64,000 bases of DNA from NCBI GenBank assembly GCA_902768435.1, contig CACXLJ010000026.1:1-64000 (forward strand). The letters run 5' to 3'. Shown here piece by piece: positions 34,154-43,053 of this stretch. Source of the DNA: an uncultured Bacteroidales bacterium. Lineage in GTDB: Bacteria; Bacteroidota; Bacteroidia; Bacteroidales; Muribaculaceae. Made by a program: the position numbers and the translations under genes. Numbering within the stretch: the first letter of the stretch is position 1; every line of letters begins with the position of its first letter. The notes under the pieces are model-generated. The model did no database searches, was not told the origin of the DNA, and saw nothing but the letters and a program-made list of their open reading frames with translations.

Positions 34154-35935
34154 TTATTCACCTTTCTCAAGTTTTTCCTTGAGTTCGGCAAGCTGGCTGA
34201 TGTCGCCCAGAGTAGTCTTCTCGATGTTAGTGTTCATAGCGGGAGCTTCATCCTTCTTGGTTGCCTTCTTGGCAGCTGCAGCCTTGCGGCTCTCGGCACG
34301 CTGCTCATCTTCGAAGATGCGGCTGTGCGAGAGGATGATGCGCTTAGCGTCTTTGTTAAACTCAATCACCTTGAACTGGAGCTTTTCGTCCTGCTTAGCG
34401 GGAGTGCCGTCTTCCTTAACGAGGTGTTTGGGAGTTGCAAATCCCTCAACACCATAAGGCAGGCTAATCACAGCGCCCTTGTCAAGCAGTTCGGTGATGG
34501 TACCCTCGTGGATGCTGCCCACGGTGAACACGGTCTCGAAGACGTCCCAAGGATTCTCTTCGAGCTGCTTGTGTCCGAGGCTCAAACGGCGGTTTTCCTT
34601 GTCGATTTCAAGAACCTGAACATCGATATCGGCACCAATCTGAGTGAATTCACTGGGGTGTTTAATCTTCTTGGTCCAAGAGAGGTCGCTGATGTGAATG
34701 AGGCCGTCAACGCCTTCTTCGAGTTCAACGAACACACCAAAGTTGGTGAAGTTACGCACCTTAGCGGTGTGCTTGCTGCCAACGGGATATTTCTCTTCGA
34801 TGGTTTCCCAAGGATCGCTCTTAAGCTGCTTGATGCCAAGTGACATCTTGCGCTCGTCGCGGTCGAGAGTCAAAATCTGAGCCTCTACCTCGTCGCCCAC
34901 CTTCATGAAGTCTTGAGCGCTGCGCAGATGCTGCGACCAGCTCATTTCGCTCACGTGGATAAGACCTTCCACGCCCGGAGCAATCTCGACAAATGCACCG
35001 TAGTCGGTCATCACGACAACCTTGCCCTTCACGCGGTCGCCCACCTTGAGGTTGGCATCCAGCTTGTCCCAAGGATGGGGTTGGAGCTGCTTCAGACCCA
35101 GAGCAATGCGGTTCTTGTCCTCGTCAAAGTCAAGAATCACAACCTGGAGTTTTTCATCGAGTTTCACGATATCGCTGGGATTGCTCACGCGACCCCAAGA
35201 GAGATCGGTAATGTGGATAAGACCGTCTACGCCGCCCAGATCCATGAATACGCCATAAGGAGCGATATTCTTGACCTTACCTTCGAGAACTGTACCTTTC
35301 TCAAGCTTGGCAATGATTTCTTTGCGCTTCTGCTCGAGCTCGGCCTCGATGAGGGCCTTGTGCGATACCACCACATTCTTGAATTCCTGATTGATTTTCA
35401 CAACCTTGAATTCCATTGTTTTGCCTACGAACAGGTCGTAGTCACGAATGGGCTGAACGTCGATTTGAGAACCGGGCAAGAATGCCTCGATGCCAAACAC
35501 GTCAACAATCATGCCACCCTTAGTGCGGCACTTGATGAAGCCCTTAATGATTTCGTCGTTGTCAAGCGCTTGATTAACGCGTTCCCAACTCTTGCTTGCG
35601 CGTGCTTTCTTGTGCGACAGCACGAGCTGACCCTTGCGGTCTTCCTGGCTCTCAACGTATACCTCTACGGTGTCGCCTACCTTCAGGTCGGGGTTGTAAC
35701 GGAATTCGTTAAAAGGAATGATGCCGTCCGACTTAGCACCGACGTTAACCACCACCTCGCGCTTGTTAATCGAGATAACGGTACCTTCAGTTACTTCCTT
35801 GTCCTTAATTGAGGCCAGGGACTTGTCGTAGGTTTTTTCCAATTCCTCATGGGATGCTCCCTTTTGAGTTTCGCCTTTTTCATAGGCGTCCCAGTCGAAA
35901 TCTTCGATGGGAGAATTTTTTAATTCTTCGCTCAT
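34154..35935 (-). CDS. rpsA: 30S ribosomal protein S1
   Basis: A 593-aa protein with six S1/OB-fold repeats. The clearest are the third to fifth, with GVFMDLGGVDGLIHITDLSW, GAFVEIAPGVEGLIHVSEMS and GVFVELEEGVDGLIHISDLS. The first two (GTVISINKREVVVNVGAKSD, GFIKCRTKGGMIVDVFGIEA) are more divergent and ribosome-binding in other bacteria; the sixth (GAVISLPYGVEGFATP) is degenerate. The short acidic N-terminus and charged C-terminus are typical for Bacteroidetes. S1 captures mRNA on the 30S subunit. A promoter with TAACTTTG at 36007-36014 and TTG at 36034-36036 (minus strand) gives a leader of about 65 nt. Confidence 0.96.
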   Translation of the reverse strand: MSEELKNSPIEDFDWDAYEKGETQKGASHEELEKTYDKSLASIKDKEVTEGTVISINKREVVVNVGAKSDGIIPFNEFRYNPDLKVGDTVEVYVESQEDRKGQLVLSHKKARASKSWERVNQALDNDEIIKGFIKCRTKGGMIVDVFGIEAFLPGSQIDVQPIRDYDLFVGKTMEFKVVKINQEFKNVVVSHKALIEAELEQKRKEIIAKLEKGTVLEGKVKNIAPYGVFMDLGGVDGLIHITDLSWGRVSNPSDIVKLDEKLQVVILDFDEDKNRIALGLKQLQPHPWDKLDANLKVGDRVKGKVVVMTDYGAFVEIAPGVEGLIHVSEMSWSQHLRSAQDFMKVGDEVEAQILTLDRDERKMSLGIKQLKSDPWETIEEKYPVGSKHTAKVRNFTNFGVFVELEEGVDGLIHISDLSWTKKIKHPSEFTQIGADIDVQVLEIDKENRRLSLGHKQLEENPWDVFETVFTVGSIHEGTITELLDKGAVISLPYGVEGFATPKHLVKEDGTPAKQDEKLQFKVIEFNKDAKRIILSHSRIFEDEQRAESRKAAAAKKATKKDEAPAMNTNIEKTTLGDISQLAELKEKLEKGE

Positions 35936-36006
35936 TTAATTAAAAGTTAATAAAATAGGTTAGTTATAAATGCCCTCTACGGATTCGTTCCCGCAAAAAG
36001 CGACTG

Positions 36007-36036
36007 CAAAGTTACTCATTATTTTTCACATGGCAA
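36007..36036 (-). promoter_or_regulatory. rpsA promoter
   Basis: On the minus strand TTG (36036-36034) and TAACTTTG (36014-36007) are 19 bp apart. Confidence 0.7.
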
Positions 36037-36134
36037 GCATGTTACACTCACTTTTTTCAGTAAAAATGAGCAAATAACACGCAAAAACACCGTCAATTGC
36101 ACTCACTCAACCCATATCTGACAACTGACAACAA

Positions 36135-36896
36135 TCAATAACACGAACGCACCACAAGCCAGTTGCTCTGGTAGCGCGTGTTGTCGAAGTGCGGCGCCAG
36201 TTCCACAATGGGGGCGCCGTTGTGCTCGCGGTACCATCCATAGGCCCATGTGCCCATATCGAGATAGAGCGCTTGCTGCACACCCAGCTTCACAAGACCA
36301 TCGATAAACTCGTGACAATACATCTTGTCGATGCCTTGGATCACGGCAAACGAGCCATCGTTCATGATGCAGGCAGCACGATAAATGATGTGCGCCTCAC
36401 GGTCACGAATGGCCTGCGGGATGCGCTCCACACGACCCACTCCGTCTTCCACAATCAGGCATTGCTGAAACAGATACCCGTTTTCCTTGACAGCCGTTGC
36501 CACCGAGGCATCGAGATCGCTGTTGGGTCTGATGCTCACCCGCGTGCCCACTGCCAGCAGATGCCCCGTGCAGGTCACATCGTCATATCCCCTGCGCAAT
36601 TCTCCTGCCACTACATGGTCGCCACACACACTGCGCAGGTCATCGCCCGTGAACGCCGCCGCTACCCTGAGCAGCACGCCGGGCTCTTCAGGGCCGGGCA
36701 ACGAGTCGGTGGTTACTATCACAAGGTCGGCCACATTAGGCTGGAGCAGCATAAACTGGTGCTCGCCCACCATGCAAGAGTTGCGTTCCAACGGAGTCTT
36801 GAGCACATCGTCGTACACGGCAGCCATGCCACAGCCAGCCGCCATCACGCTCATGGGCAGAATGCCTCGCATGAGCAATTTCTTGATTCGCTTCAT
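36135..36896 (-). CDS. Exported protein, possibly phosphodiester-glycosidase-like
   Basis: A 253-aa protein with a basic N-terminus and a hydrophobic signal (LLMRGILPMSVMAAGCGMAA; Cys near 22 could be a lipobox). The C-terminal segment MNDGSFAVIQGIDKMYCHEF...VQQALYLDMGTWAYGW resembles, at low level, the DUF2233/phosphodiester glycosidase arrangement, in which an A(L)xLDGG motif follows a helix, but the GG is replaced (LDMGTW). The internal part (VAAAFTGDDLRSVCGDHVVAG) also fits that reading. The assignment is tentative. Standalone gene between rpsA and paralog B. Confidence 0.55.
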   Translation of the reverse strand: MKRIKKLLMRGILPMSVMAAGCGMAAVYDDVLKTPLERNSCMVGEHQFMLLQPNVADLVIVTTDSLPGPEEPGVLLRVAAAFTGDDLRSVCGDHVVAGELRRGYDDVTCTGHLLAVGTRVSIRPNSDLDASVATAVKENGYLFQQCLIVEDGVGRVERIPQAIRDREAHIIYRAACIMNDGSFAVIQGIDKMYCHEFIDGLVKLGVQQALYLDMGTWAYGWYREHNGAPIVELAPHFDNTRYQSNWLVVRSCY

Positions 36897-37237
36897 AGTT
36901 TTTCAGCAATATTTGCGGTAAAAGTAGTTTTTTTGCGTCAAACCACAAAAAATATTGCCGTATTTATGCCCCTCTATGCATAAAAACACGCCACCACTCT
37001 ATCCCTTGAAACACTTTCACCCCTCAAGTGCTACCAATTTCAAGTAATCTTCACCCAGAAATTTATTATTTATTAAAATTTATTGCATATTTTCTTGTAT
37101 TTATTAGAACAATTCCCTAACTTTGTAATTGGTTAATACAATAAAACCATTTATTAAGTCAGTCAACCAAAATTTTTTCTTTAAACTATTTACATATCTT
37201 TAAATTAACTGTTTTACTAACTTAAAATTCTACAACG
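36897..37237. other. AT-rich divergent intergenic region
   Basis: A 341-nt gap containing the paralog B promoter (37095-37125), a long AT-rich leader to 37238 and a weak minus-strand promoter for the exported protein near 36920-36950. No gene seen. Confidence 0.6.
37095..37125 (+). promoter_or_regulatory. Promoter of paralog B
   Basis: TTG at 37095-37097 and TAACTTTG at 37118-37125, 20 bp apart, giving a leader of about 105 nt that is very AT-rich. Confidence 0.7.
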
Positions 37238-38212
37238 ATGAAGAAATTTTTACTTTTCGCAGCTGCAGCAGCTGTAATGATGTGCGCAAATGCTCAGCCC
37301 ACCGTTGAGCAATTGTGGAAAGTTGATGGAATGGCCAATATTGCGCCCACAAATGATTGCCGTCAAGGCGTTGGCATGAACGGTAAGATTTACATCAACA
37401 ACAAGGCCGATCTGAAAGTGATGGTCATTGGCGAAGGCGGTCTTGCCGATGAGGAATATCCTGGTGGCGCTAACTGCGGTATCGGTCGCGACGAAGCTGG
37501 CAACCTCGTTATCAGCAATGGCGCATTCCCCGCTGAGTGGGCTTGCGACGGCGAAACTCCCGTGATCAAGGTTGTGGATGTCAACAACCCAGAAAATGTG
37601 AAAGAATATGCTCTACCTGAAGAAGTAGCCGGATTTGGCCGTTCCGACCTCCTCGGCTTTGCTAAAGGCAACCTCTTGGAGAATGGCGTTCTGTACTTCT
37701 GCGGCGCTGCTAGCGATCAGACCCTTGTAATTGTAACCATTACCGATGGCGAAGTTAATCTTGACGAGACCTATGTAGCCGACATCGAAGGCGGTGTCAC
37801 TCCTTCATCTAACCCAATCTATTTCTATAAGAATAAAGATGGCGAAGACCGTCTGCTCTATGTGAATCGCACACAAGTTAACGGTGGTGGTAATATTGGT
37901 ATCAAGGTTCTTGCTGCCGAGGGCGACGGTTTTGTGGTTGAGAGCACCCCCGTTATGCCAGGCAAAAGCGCTAGCAACGGTGGCATGATCTTCGTTTGGA
38001 ATGGTGAGGAGTATGCCGTTTATCCTTATGGCGGCAACTATCTGGATGGCTTCGCAATTGTAAAGATTGGTGAAGAGGAAGCCCTCTATGTGAAAGAGCC
38101 TGAACTTGCCGCCAACCCCAACACCTTCCAGGCTAACTGGGTGAACGCTGAAGTTGTTGAAGACGGTGTGATGATTTATCACTATGTTCCCCGATGGCTC
38201 AGCACCTATTGA
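37238..38212 (+). CDS. Paralog B: exported propeller-like protein, frame-broken
   Basis: A 324-aa product starting with signal peptide MKKFLLFAAAAAVMMCANAQ and homologous from end to end with paralog A (shared stretches include QPTVEQLW, GGANCGIGRDEAGNLVISNG and VMPGKSASNGGMIFVWNGEE). Unlike paralog A it keeps the IVKIGEEEALYVKE segment. The reading reaches YHYVP and then leaves the homologous frame, ending RWLSTY-stop. The C-terminal modules continue one frame away from 38184. A break at the CCCC run near 38190 explains this. The protein as encoded has lost its C-terminal half. Confidence 0.8.
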   Translation: MKKFLLFAAAAAVMMCANAQPTVEQLWKVDGMANIAPTNDCRQGVGMNGKIYINNKADLKVMVIGEGGLADEEYPGGANCGIGRDEAGNLVISNGAFPAEWACDGETPVIKVVDVNNPENVKEYALPEEVAGFGRSDLLGFAKGNLLENGVLYFCGAASDQTLVIVTITDGEVNLDETYVADIEGGVTPSSNPIYFYKNKDGEDRLLYVNRTQVNGGGNIGIKVLAAEGDGFVVESTPVMPGKSASNGGMIFVWNGEEYAVYPYGGNYLDGFAIVKIGEEEALYVKEPELAANPNTFQANWVNAEVVEDGVMIYHYVPRWLSTY

Positions 38213-38753
38213 AGATGCTAAGTACTATGTTGTTGGCGGCTTCAATGCATGGGACACCAATGCTGGTGAAGAAATCACCGAAGAAGGTGCAACTATTAAT
38301 GTTCAGGAACAGAATCTCGAAGATTCCGAAGACACTAATCAAGAGTTCAAGATCATCACTTTCAATGCCGACGGCGGCATCACCTGGATTGGCGGTGAAG
38401 ATGAGAATCCCAATGACAACATCCCCATGCTTCTGACCGATGAACTGATTAGCAATGGTATAGAAATCACGCTGGTAACTCCTGGTGCCAACTTCCGTCT
38501 GCCCGCAGCTGGCAGCTACACCATCAAGCTCGTCGAGAGCGGTGAAGCCAAGGCTGGTTTCGAAAGCCTGAAGATGGTTGTTATTAAGAACGATGCTCCT
38601 TCGGCTGTCAACGACATCAACAGCAAGACTGTGGCCAATGTGAAGTATGTGAACCTCGCTGGCATCGAGAGCAACAAGCCCTTCGACGGCGTGAACATCG
38701 CAGTTACCACTTACACCGATGGCACCAAGAGCGCTGCTAAAGTTATCAAATAA
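38184..38753 (+). pseudogene. Detached C-terminal part of paralog B: SusE-like domain and sorting tail
   Basis: The frame after the break reads PDGSAPIEDAKYYVVGGFNA, the start of a SusE/SusF-like starch-binding Ig-type domain (about 110 residues, ending SLKMVVIKND). It is followed by a C-terminal module, VKYVNLAGIESNKPFDGVNI then TTYTDGTKSAAKVIK, like the type IX secretion or surface-attachment tails common in Bacteroidales exported proteins. No signal peptide, so it was part of the gene beginning at 37238. The ATG at 38184 is not a credible independent start. Paralog A has a dockerin-like tail in this place. Confidence 0.75.
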
Positions 38754-38780
38754 GAAATCACTTATTGATTAACTCACATA

Positions 38781-38816
38781 AAAAACTCTCGTCTCTCCCC
38801 GAGGCGGGAGTTTTTT
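38781..38816. terminator. Terminator after paralog B
   Basis: AAAACTC(TCG) and CG(G)GAGTTTT arms flank a CCCC-containing loop with A6 before and T6 after. It can act in both directions. Confidence 0.75.
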
Positions 38817-38881
38817 ATAGCCCCCGATCTGGAAACCAGCAACCCCCATAATTAAAGACCTAAAAAAGCCAGAAATTACAG

Positions 38882-38962
38882 AACAACTAGAGCATCTAGA
38901 AAACCTAGAGTAACTAGAGTACCAAGAGCAACTAGAGAATCTAGAACAACTAGAGAATCTAG
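38882..38962. repeat. 9-bp-period CTAG minisatellite, 9 units
   Basis: Nine 9-bp units ending mostly in CTAG (AACAACTAG, AGCATCTAG, AAAACCTAG, AGTAACTAG and so on) between paralog B and plsC. Confidence 0.9.
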
Positions 38963-39032
38963 TAAGGATATAAAGGCTAGCAATCAAGCCCCTAGAAAAA
39001 GAATCCCGCTAAAAAAGTTTAGAAATGCATTG

Positions 39033-39743
39033 TCAGTCGAGCGACTGGCTGATGGTATCGTAGCACTGCTGCATGAGCTTGCGCTGGTCGTGTCCCTCGG
39101 CGCCAGGCATGATAGGATCGTGCAGCGTGAGTGTGATGGTGCCGGGAGTGACATTAAATGTGGTGCGCGGCATCACCCGATACGAACCATTGATGGCAAT
39201 GGGCACTACCGGCAGGTTAAATTCCACTGCCAGGCGAAATGCACCGCTCTTGAACGAAGCCATCTCGCCGTCGTCGGTACGGCGCCCCTCAGGGAACACC
39301 ACCAGCGACATATCGTCGGCAAGGCGTTTCTCGGCATCTTCCATCGTCTTCTTGAGAGCAGCAGCCGAGGAGTGATCGACAAGAATGTGACCGGCAATCT
39401 GGCAAGCCTGACCTATCACGGGGATATTGGTCAATCCCTTGCGCATCATCCACCTGAAGTTATGACCCAAGAAGCCGTAGATCGAGAAGATATCGAAAGC
39501 GCCCTGATGATTAGCCACAAACACATAAGATGTCTTCTTATTGATTTTTTCGCGCCCTTTCACCTTCACACGCACAAACAGCAGCCAGCAGAAGATGCAC
39601 GCCCATACCTTGGCAGGATAATAGCCACCCCAAGACTTGCTGAACAAGCACCCCACCACCGTAACGATGGCAGTCAGTATCGTAACAACCAGCAAGATGG
39701 GTGCGGCAATAAGCCATTGGTATAGTCTAAAAAGGTACTTCAT
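39033..39743 (-). CDS. plsC: 1-acyl-sn-glycerol-3-phosphate acyltransferase
   Basis: A 236-aa membrane-associated acyltransferase making phosphatidic acid from lysophosphatidic acid. It has an N-terminal hydrophobic region (about 8-35), the catalytic NHQGAFD (about 78-84, NHxxxxD), a substrate motif VFPEGRR (about 150) and VVPIAINGS (about 178). The ATG at 39743 is chosen because the -7 box CAAAGATA (TATCTTTG on the minus strand, 39816-39823) lies upstream of it; an earlier in-frame start at 39869 would be upstream of the promoter. Confidence 0.92.
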   Translation of the reverse strand: MKYLFRLYQWLIAAPILLVVTILTAIVTVVGCLFSKSWGGYYPAKVWACIFCWLLFVRVKVKGREKINKKTSYVFVANHQGAFDIFSIYGFLGHNFRWMMRKGLTNIPVIGQACQIAGHILVDHSSAAALKKTMEDAEKRLADDMSLVVFPEGRRTDDGEMASFKSGAFRLAVEFNLPVVPIAINGSYRVMPRTTFNVTPGTITLTLHDPIMPGAEGHDQRKLMQQCYDTISQSLD

Positions 39744-39815
39744 AGTCAAGTCGTTAACCGTTCGTTCTTCTTTCTGCAATGCTGCCGTAACAGCCTGGTG
39801 ATTTTTTAGATAGTG

Positions 39816-39823
39816 CAAAGATA
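39816..39823 (-). promoter_or_regulatory. plsC -7 box
   Basis: TATCTTTG on the minus strand, 72 nt before the ATG at 39743. Confidence 0.6.
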
Positions 39824-39931
39824 ACAAAAAAATGCGACACCACGCCAAGCGCAGGTCGCATTTTTGCAAATGCAGTGCTTTTTATCACGAGTCTGTCGTC
39901 AGGGAGTACATCTCGACGATTCAGCTATGCT

Positions 39932-40636
39932 TTATTTTGCCTCGGTTTCAGGAGCAATGAGTTTGTAGCCCTTGCCATGAATGTTGATGATCTCAATACT
40001 GGGATCATCCTTGAGGTGCTTGCGCAGCTTGGTAATGTACACATCCATCGAACGGGCGTTGAAGTAGTTGTCGTCGATCCAGATGGTCTTCAGGGCGAAG
40101 TTGCGTTCCAGAATTTCGTTCACATGGGCGCAGAGCAGGCTCAGCAGTTCGCTCTCCTTGGTGGTGAGCTTGGTGGTCATGTCATCGGCCATGAGGGTCT
40201 GCTTCTGGGTGTCGAAGGTGAACTTGCCAATCTTGTACATGGTGATTTCTTTGCCTTTCTTACCTTTCACGCGGCGCAGAATGGCCTCGATACGCATCAC
40301 CAGTTCCTCCATACTGAAAGGTTTGGTAATATAGTCGTCGGCACCAATCTTGAAGCCCTCGAGCACATCTTCCTTGAGCGATTTGGCGGTGAGGAAAATG
40401 ATGGGCACTTCGCCGTTGACAGTGCGAATTTCCTGTGCCAACTGATAGCCGTCTTTCTTGGGCATCATCACATCGAGCACACAAATGTCGTACTTGCCTT
40501 TCAAGAAGGCCTTATAGCCGCTCTCGCCATCAGCAAAGAGGTCGGCATTGTAACCCTTGGCCTGCAGATACTCGCGGAGCAGCATGCCCAGATTCTCGTC
40601 GTCTTCGCAAAGCAAAATTCTTAATTTCTCTTCCAT
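39932..40636 (-). CDS. rprY: OmpR-family response regulator (RprY-like)
   Basis: A 234-aa regulator. The receiver domain (residues 1-125) has the acidic pair Glu11-Asp12, phospho-acceptor Asp55 in CVLDVMMPKKDG, Thr in FLTAKS and Lys in YITKPFSMEEL. The winged-helix DNA-binding domain (about 135-230) has LTTKESELLSLLCAHVNEIL and a C-terminal INIHGKGYKL hairpin. It lies 57 nt downstream of the sensor kinase gene. Similarity in order and sequence to Bacteroides RprX/RprY supports the name. Confidence 0.92.
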   Translation of the reverse strand: MEEKLRILLCEDDENLGMLLREYLQAKGYNADLFADGESGYKAFLKGKYDICVLDVMMPKKDGYQLAQEIRTVNGEVPIIFLTAKSLKEDVLEGFKIGADDYITKPFSMEELVMRIEAILRRVKGKKGKEITMYKIGKFTFDTQKQTLMADDMTTKLTTKESELLSLLCAHVNEILERNFALKTIWIDDNYFNARSMDVYITKLRKHLKDDPSIEIINIHGKGYKLIAPETEAK

Positions 40637-40693
40637 TGTTCTATTGTATTATAAATGTTAATAAATAATTCTTATTGAGTTAAATATATGTTT

Positions 40694-42202
40694 CTATTGC
40701 AGCAGAGGCAAGGTGATGATAAATGTAGAGCCCTTGCCATAATCGCTCTCGGCCTTGATGGTTCCGTTGAACAGGGTAATCATCTTGCTCACATAGGCAA
40801 GTCCAAGTCCAAAGCCCTTCACATCGTGGCGATTGCCAGTCGACACGCGATAGAATTTCTCGAAAATCTTCTTCAAGTCTTCACGCTTGATGCCTATGCC
40901 ATTGTCGGCTATCTTCACCTCCAAGTAATTATTCTTCACATTGCGAGTGGTGATTTTCAGTTCAGGCTCCACATCTTCGCGACGATACTTGATGGCATTG
41001 TCGAGCAAGTTAAAGATAACATTAGTGAAGTGCATCTCATCGACATTCACAATCGAGTCCTCGGCATCGAGATGCGCTTCGATGTGGCCGCCGTATTTTT
41101 CCACTTTCAGTTTATAGGTGTTGATCACGCTGTCGATAATGGCATGCGCATCCACCTCGTCGAGACGCATGGTGGCCTTCTTGCGGTCGAACATCGACAT
41201 CTGCAGCACCTTCTCGACCTGGAAACGCAGACGCTTGGTCTCGTCGTTGATCACATTAGATGCCTGCTTGAGCATGGCAGGGCTCTTGCGCACCGTCTCG
41301 TCGTTGAGCATCTGTGCCGCCAGCGAAATCGACGAAATGGGTGTCTTGAACTCGTGCGTCATATTGTTGATGAAGTCGTTCTTGATCTCGGTAAGTTTCT
41401 TCTGGCGGAAGATGGTGATGATGGTGTAGATGAACACTCCCAGCAATATGAAGGTGAAGATGAACGACGGAATGAGGAACTTGACCGACGAGAAGATGTA
41501 CTTGCTCTTGGTGGGGAACGAAACCTTGAGCACATTCTGCTTGCTCACCGGGTCGTTGGGGAAGAGCACCTGAGTGTACTCATTGGCGGGATTGCCCTCG
41601 ATATTCACAAAGCCTTGCGTCTTGTAGGCAAGGCCCGAAGTGCGGTTGACCACTGCAAACTCATAGGGTATGCTCAAACCATTGCGTTCCAGTTCCTGTT
41701 TCAAGTATTGGCGCACCAAGGCCGAGTCGGCGCGCTCGGTAATGGGCCTGTCGCTGGCCTGGTTCAAGATGGAAAGAATCACCTCGTTGAGCAAACCACG
41801 CTGATACAGATACTGCCCCTTGAGAATGTCTTGACGGCGCTGATACTGATCCTGATAATTCACGCCATCGGCCACAAGGCGGCCATTGTCATTAAGACGC
41901 ACATTGCTCATGGGCAGTTTCACTTCCTGAGAGGTGATGTCGGGCAAGGTTTCGCCCAAGTTCATGGGATGGTTGAAGTCGAAGTTCAGTTCGGTTCCTT
42001 CCAGGTCCTTGTCGAGATAATAGCGGGTTTCGTCCTGCTCGAGCGTAGCGGCGACACCATTAAGGCTGCGCATCACAGTCTCGGAGAACTGCTCATTGCG
42101 CATCTTCACCATGTTTTCAAGATACATGATCTGAACCGACAGCAGCCCCAAAAAAGTGCATGCCATCACTATCGTCAGCAGCCATATCGTCCATTTTTTC
42201 AT
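40694..42202 (-). CDS. rprX: Sensor histidine kinase (RprX-like)
   Basis: A 502-aa kinase with two membrane helices (about 5-25 and 243-265) flanking a periplasmic sensor domain. The HisKA motif is FINNMTHEFKTPISSISLAA (phospho-His about 290). The HATPase region has the N box NLLDNAIKYR, G1 ADNGIGI, F box FEKFYR and G2 GFGLGLAY. It phosphorylates the RprY-like regulator encoded next. The signal is unknown; in Bacteroides fragilis this pair is essential or stress-linked. A minus-strand TAATTTTG at 42280-42287 is a possible -7 box. Confidence 0.92.
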   Translation of the reverse strand: MKKWTIWLLTIVMACTFLGLLSVQIMYLENMVKMRNEQFSETVMRSLNGVAATLEQDETRYYLDKDLEGTELNFDFNHPMNLGETLPDITSQEVKLPMSNVRLNDNGRLVADGVNYQDQYQRRQDILKGQYLYQRGLLNEVILSILNQASDRPITERADSALVRQYLKQELERNGLSIPYEFAVVNRTSGLAYKTQGFVNIEGNPANEYTQVLFPNDPVSKQNVLKVSFPTKSKYIFSSVKFLIPSFIFTFILLGVFIYTIITIFRQKKLTEIKNDFINNMTHEFKTPISSISLAAQMLNDETVRKSPAMLKQASNVINDETKRLRFQVEKVLQMSMFDRKKATMRLDEVDAHAIIDSVINTYKLKVEKYGGHIEAHLDAEDSIVNVDEMHFTNVIFNLLDNAIKYRREDVEPELKITTRNVKNNYLEVKIADNGIGIKREDLKKIFEKFYRVSTGNRHDVKGFGLGLAYVSKMITLFNGTIKAESDYGKGSTFIITLPLLQ

Positions 42203-42378
42203 GCCACGCTCTTGTTAATTTGTTAATAATATCATGTTAACAAAAGACCTCAATAGCCTATTATTTTAACATTACAGGGCAAAATTAACAATTAAATATG
42301 GATTTTGAAAATATTTACTCACTTTTTTTCAAAAAAAAAATTCCAGCGTCTCAAAAAACACCACAAACCATGAGTTTT

Positions 42379-43050
42379 TCACTCATTTTCACCCAGCACC
42401 TCCTCAACAGATGGCACCTCCCCATCACCAGCAATTCGGTTTATGTACTCATTCAAATAATCAACAATTACCTCCATGCTGTCCTTGTGCTTTCTACCCT
42501 CGTAACGCCGACGCAAGTCAGGATAAAACTCCAGCAAATGAAGCAAATACTTCGGATTGATTTCATGCACACACCTATTCTCAAAGTCAAGATGATACAG
42601 AACAGTTATTGGGTATGTCCCATCTATTGCATACCTCGTTGCCATTTTGTACTCAGTGAGTACTACACATATCATCTTGTCATTGAACAGCATTGGCAAA
42701 TAGCCCTCACGGCCCAGCCGTAAAGCACCCTCAGTCATATACCCGTTAAGCCAGGCACAGTTCACATAATATAAAGTTGTATCCTCAAGATTGTACTCCA
42801 AAATCATTGCCTGCCCAATGAGGTTATCGATGTTTTTCTTCGATTTTCCACCGGCACACCTGAAGTTCACGCGATTGTTTTTTTCAAAGTTGGTCTCTAC
42901 AGGATTCTCCAGAATGGCGTCGGGAGTGCCGTCGAGCAGTGACTGCCAAGTGGAATAGATGCATAGCGAGTCATGACGCAACTTCACATCTTGCGCCAAA
43001 CTGGCGATTGCTACCATCGTACACATCAAGATGACCCATACCCGCTTCAT
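42379..43050 (-). CDS. Exported protein of unknown function, tandem paralog 2
   Basis: A 223-aa protein with a signal peptide (MKRVWVILMCTMVAIASLAQ). It is homologous to the gene 3 nt upstream: both have Y(N/S)(S/T)W followed by DxxPD(A/T)I, a central hydrophobic part, and a C-terminal DF(E/D)NxxVxE(I/V)N...LLxLLExYPDLxxRY and V-N-R segment. No domain family recognised. The two are separated by 3 nt and form one transcript. Confidence 0.6.
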   Translation of the reverse strand: MKRVWVILMCTMVAIASLAQDVKLRHDSLCIYSTWQSLLDGTPDAILENPVETNFEKNNRVNFRCAGGKSKKNIDNLIGQAMILEYNLEDTTLYYVNCAWLNGYMTEGALRLGREGYLPMLFNDKMICVVLTEYKMATRYAIDGTYPITVLYHLDFENRCVHEINPKYLLHLLEFYPDLRRRYEGRKHKDSMEVIVDYLNEYINRIAGDGEVPSVEEVLGENE

Positions 43051-43053
43051 GTG

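Noticed and set aside
38184..38212. Programmed +1 frameshift at CCC-C in paralog B
   Set aside because: Possible in principle, but no stimulatory element or conserved rare codon is seen and paralog A is broken elsewhere by a deletion; mutation or a sequencing error is simpler.
39744..39869. N-terminal extension of PlsC
   Set aside because: The -7 box lies within it and the extra residues have no PlsC features.
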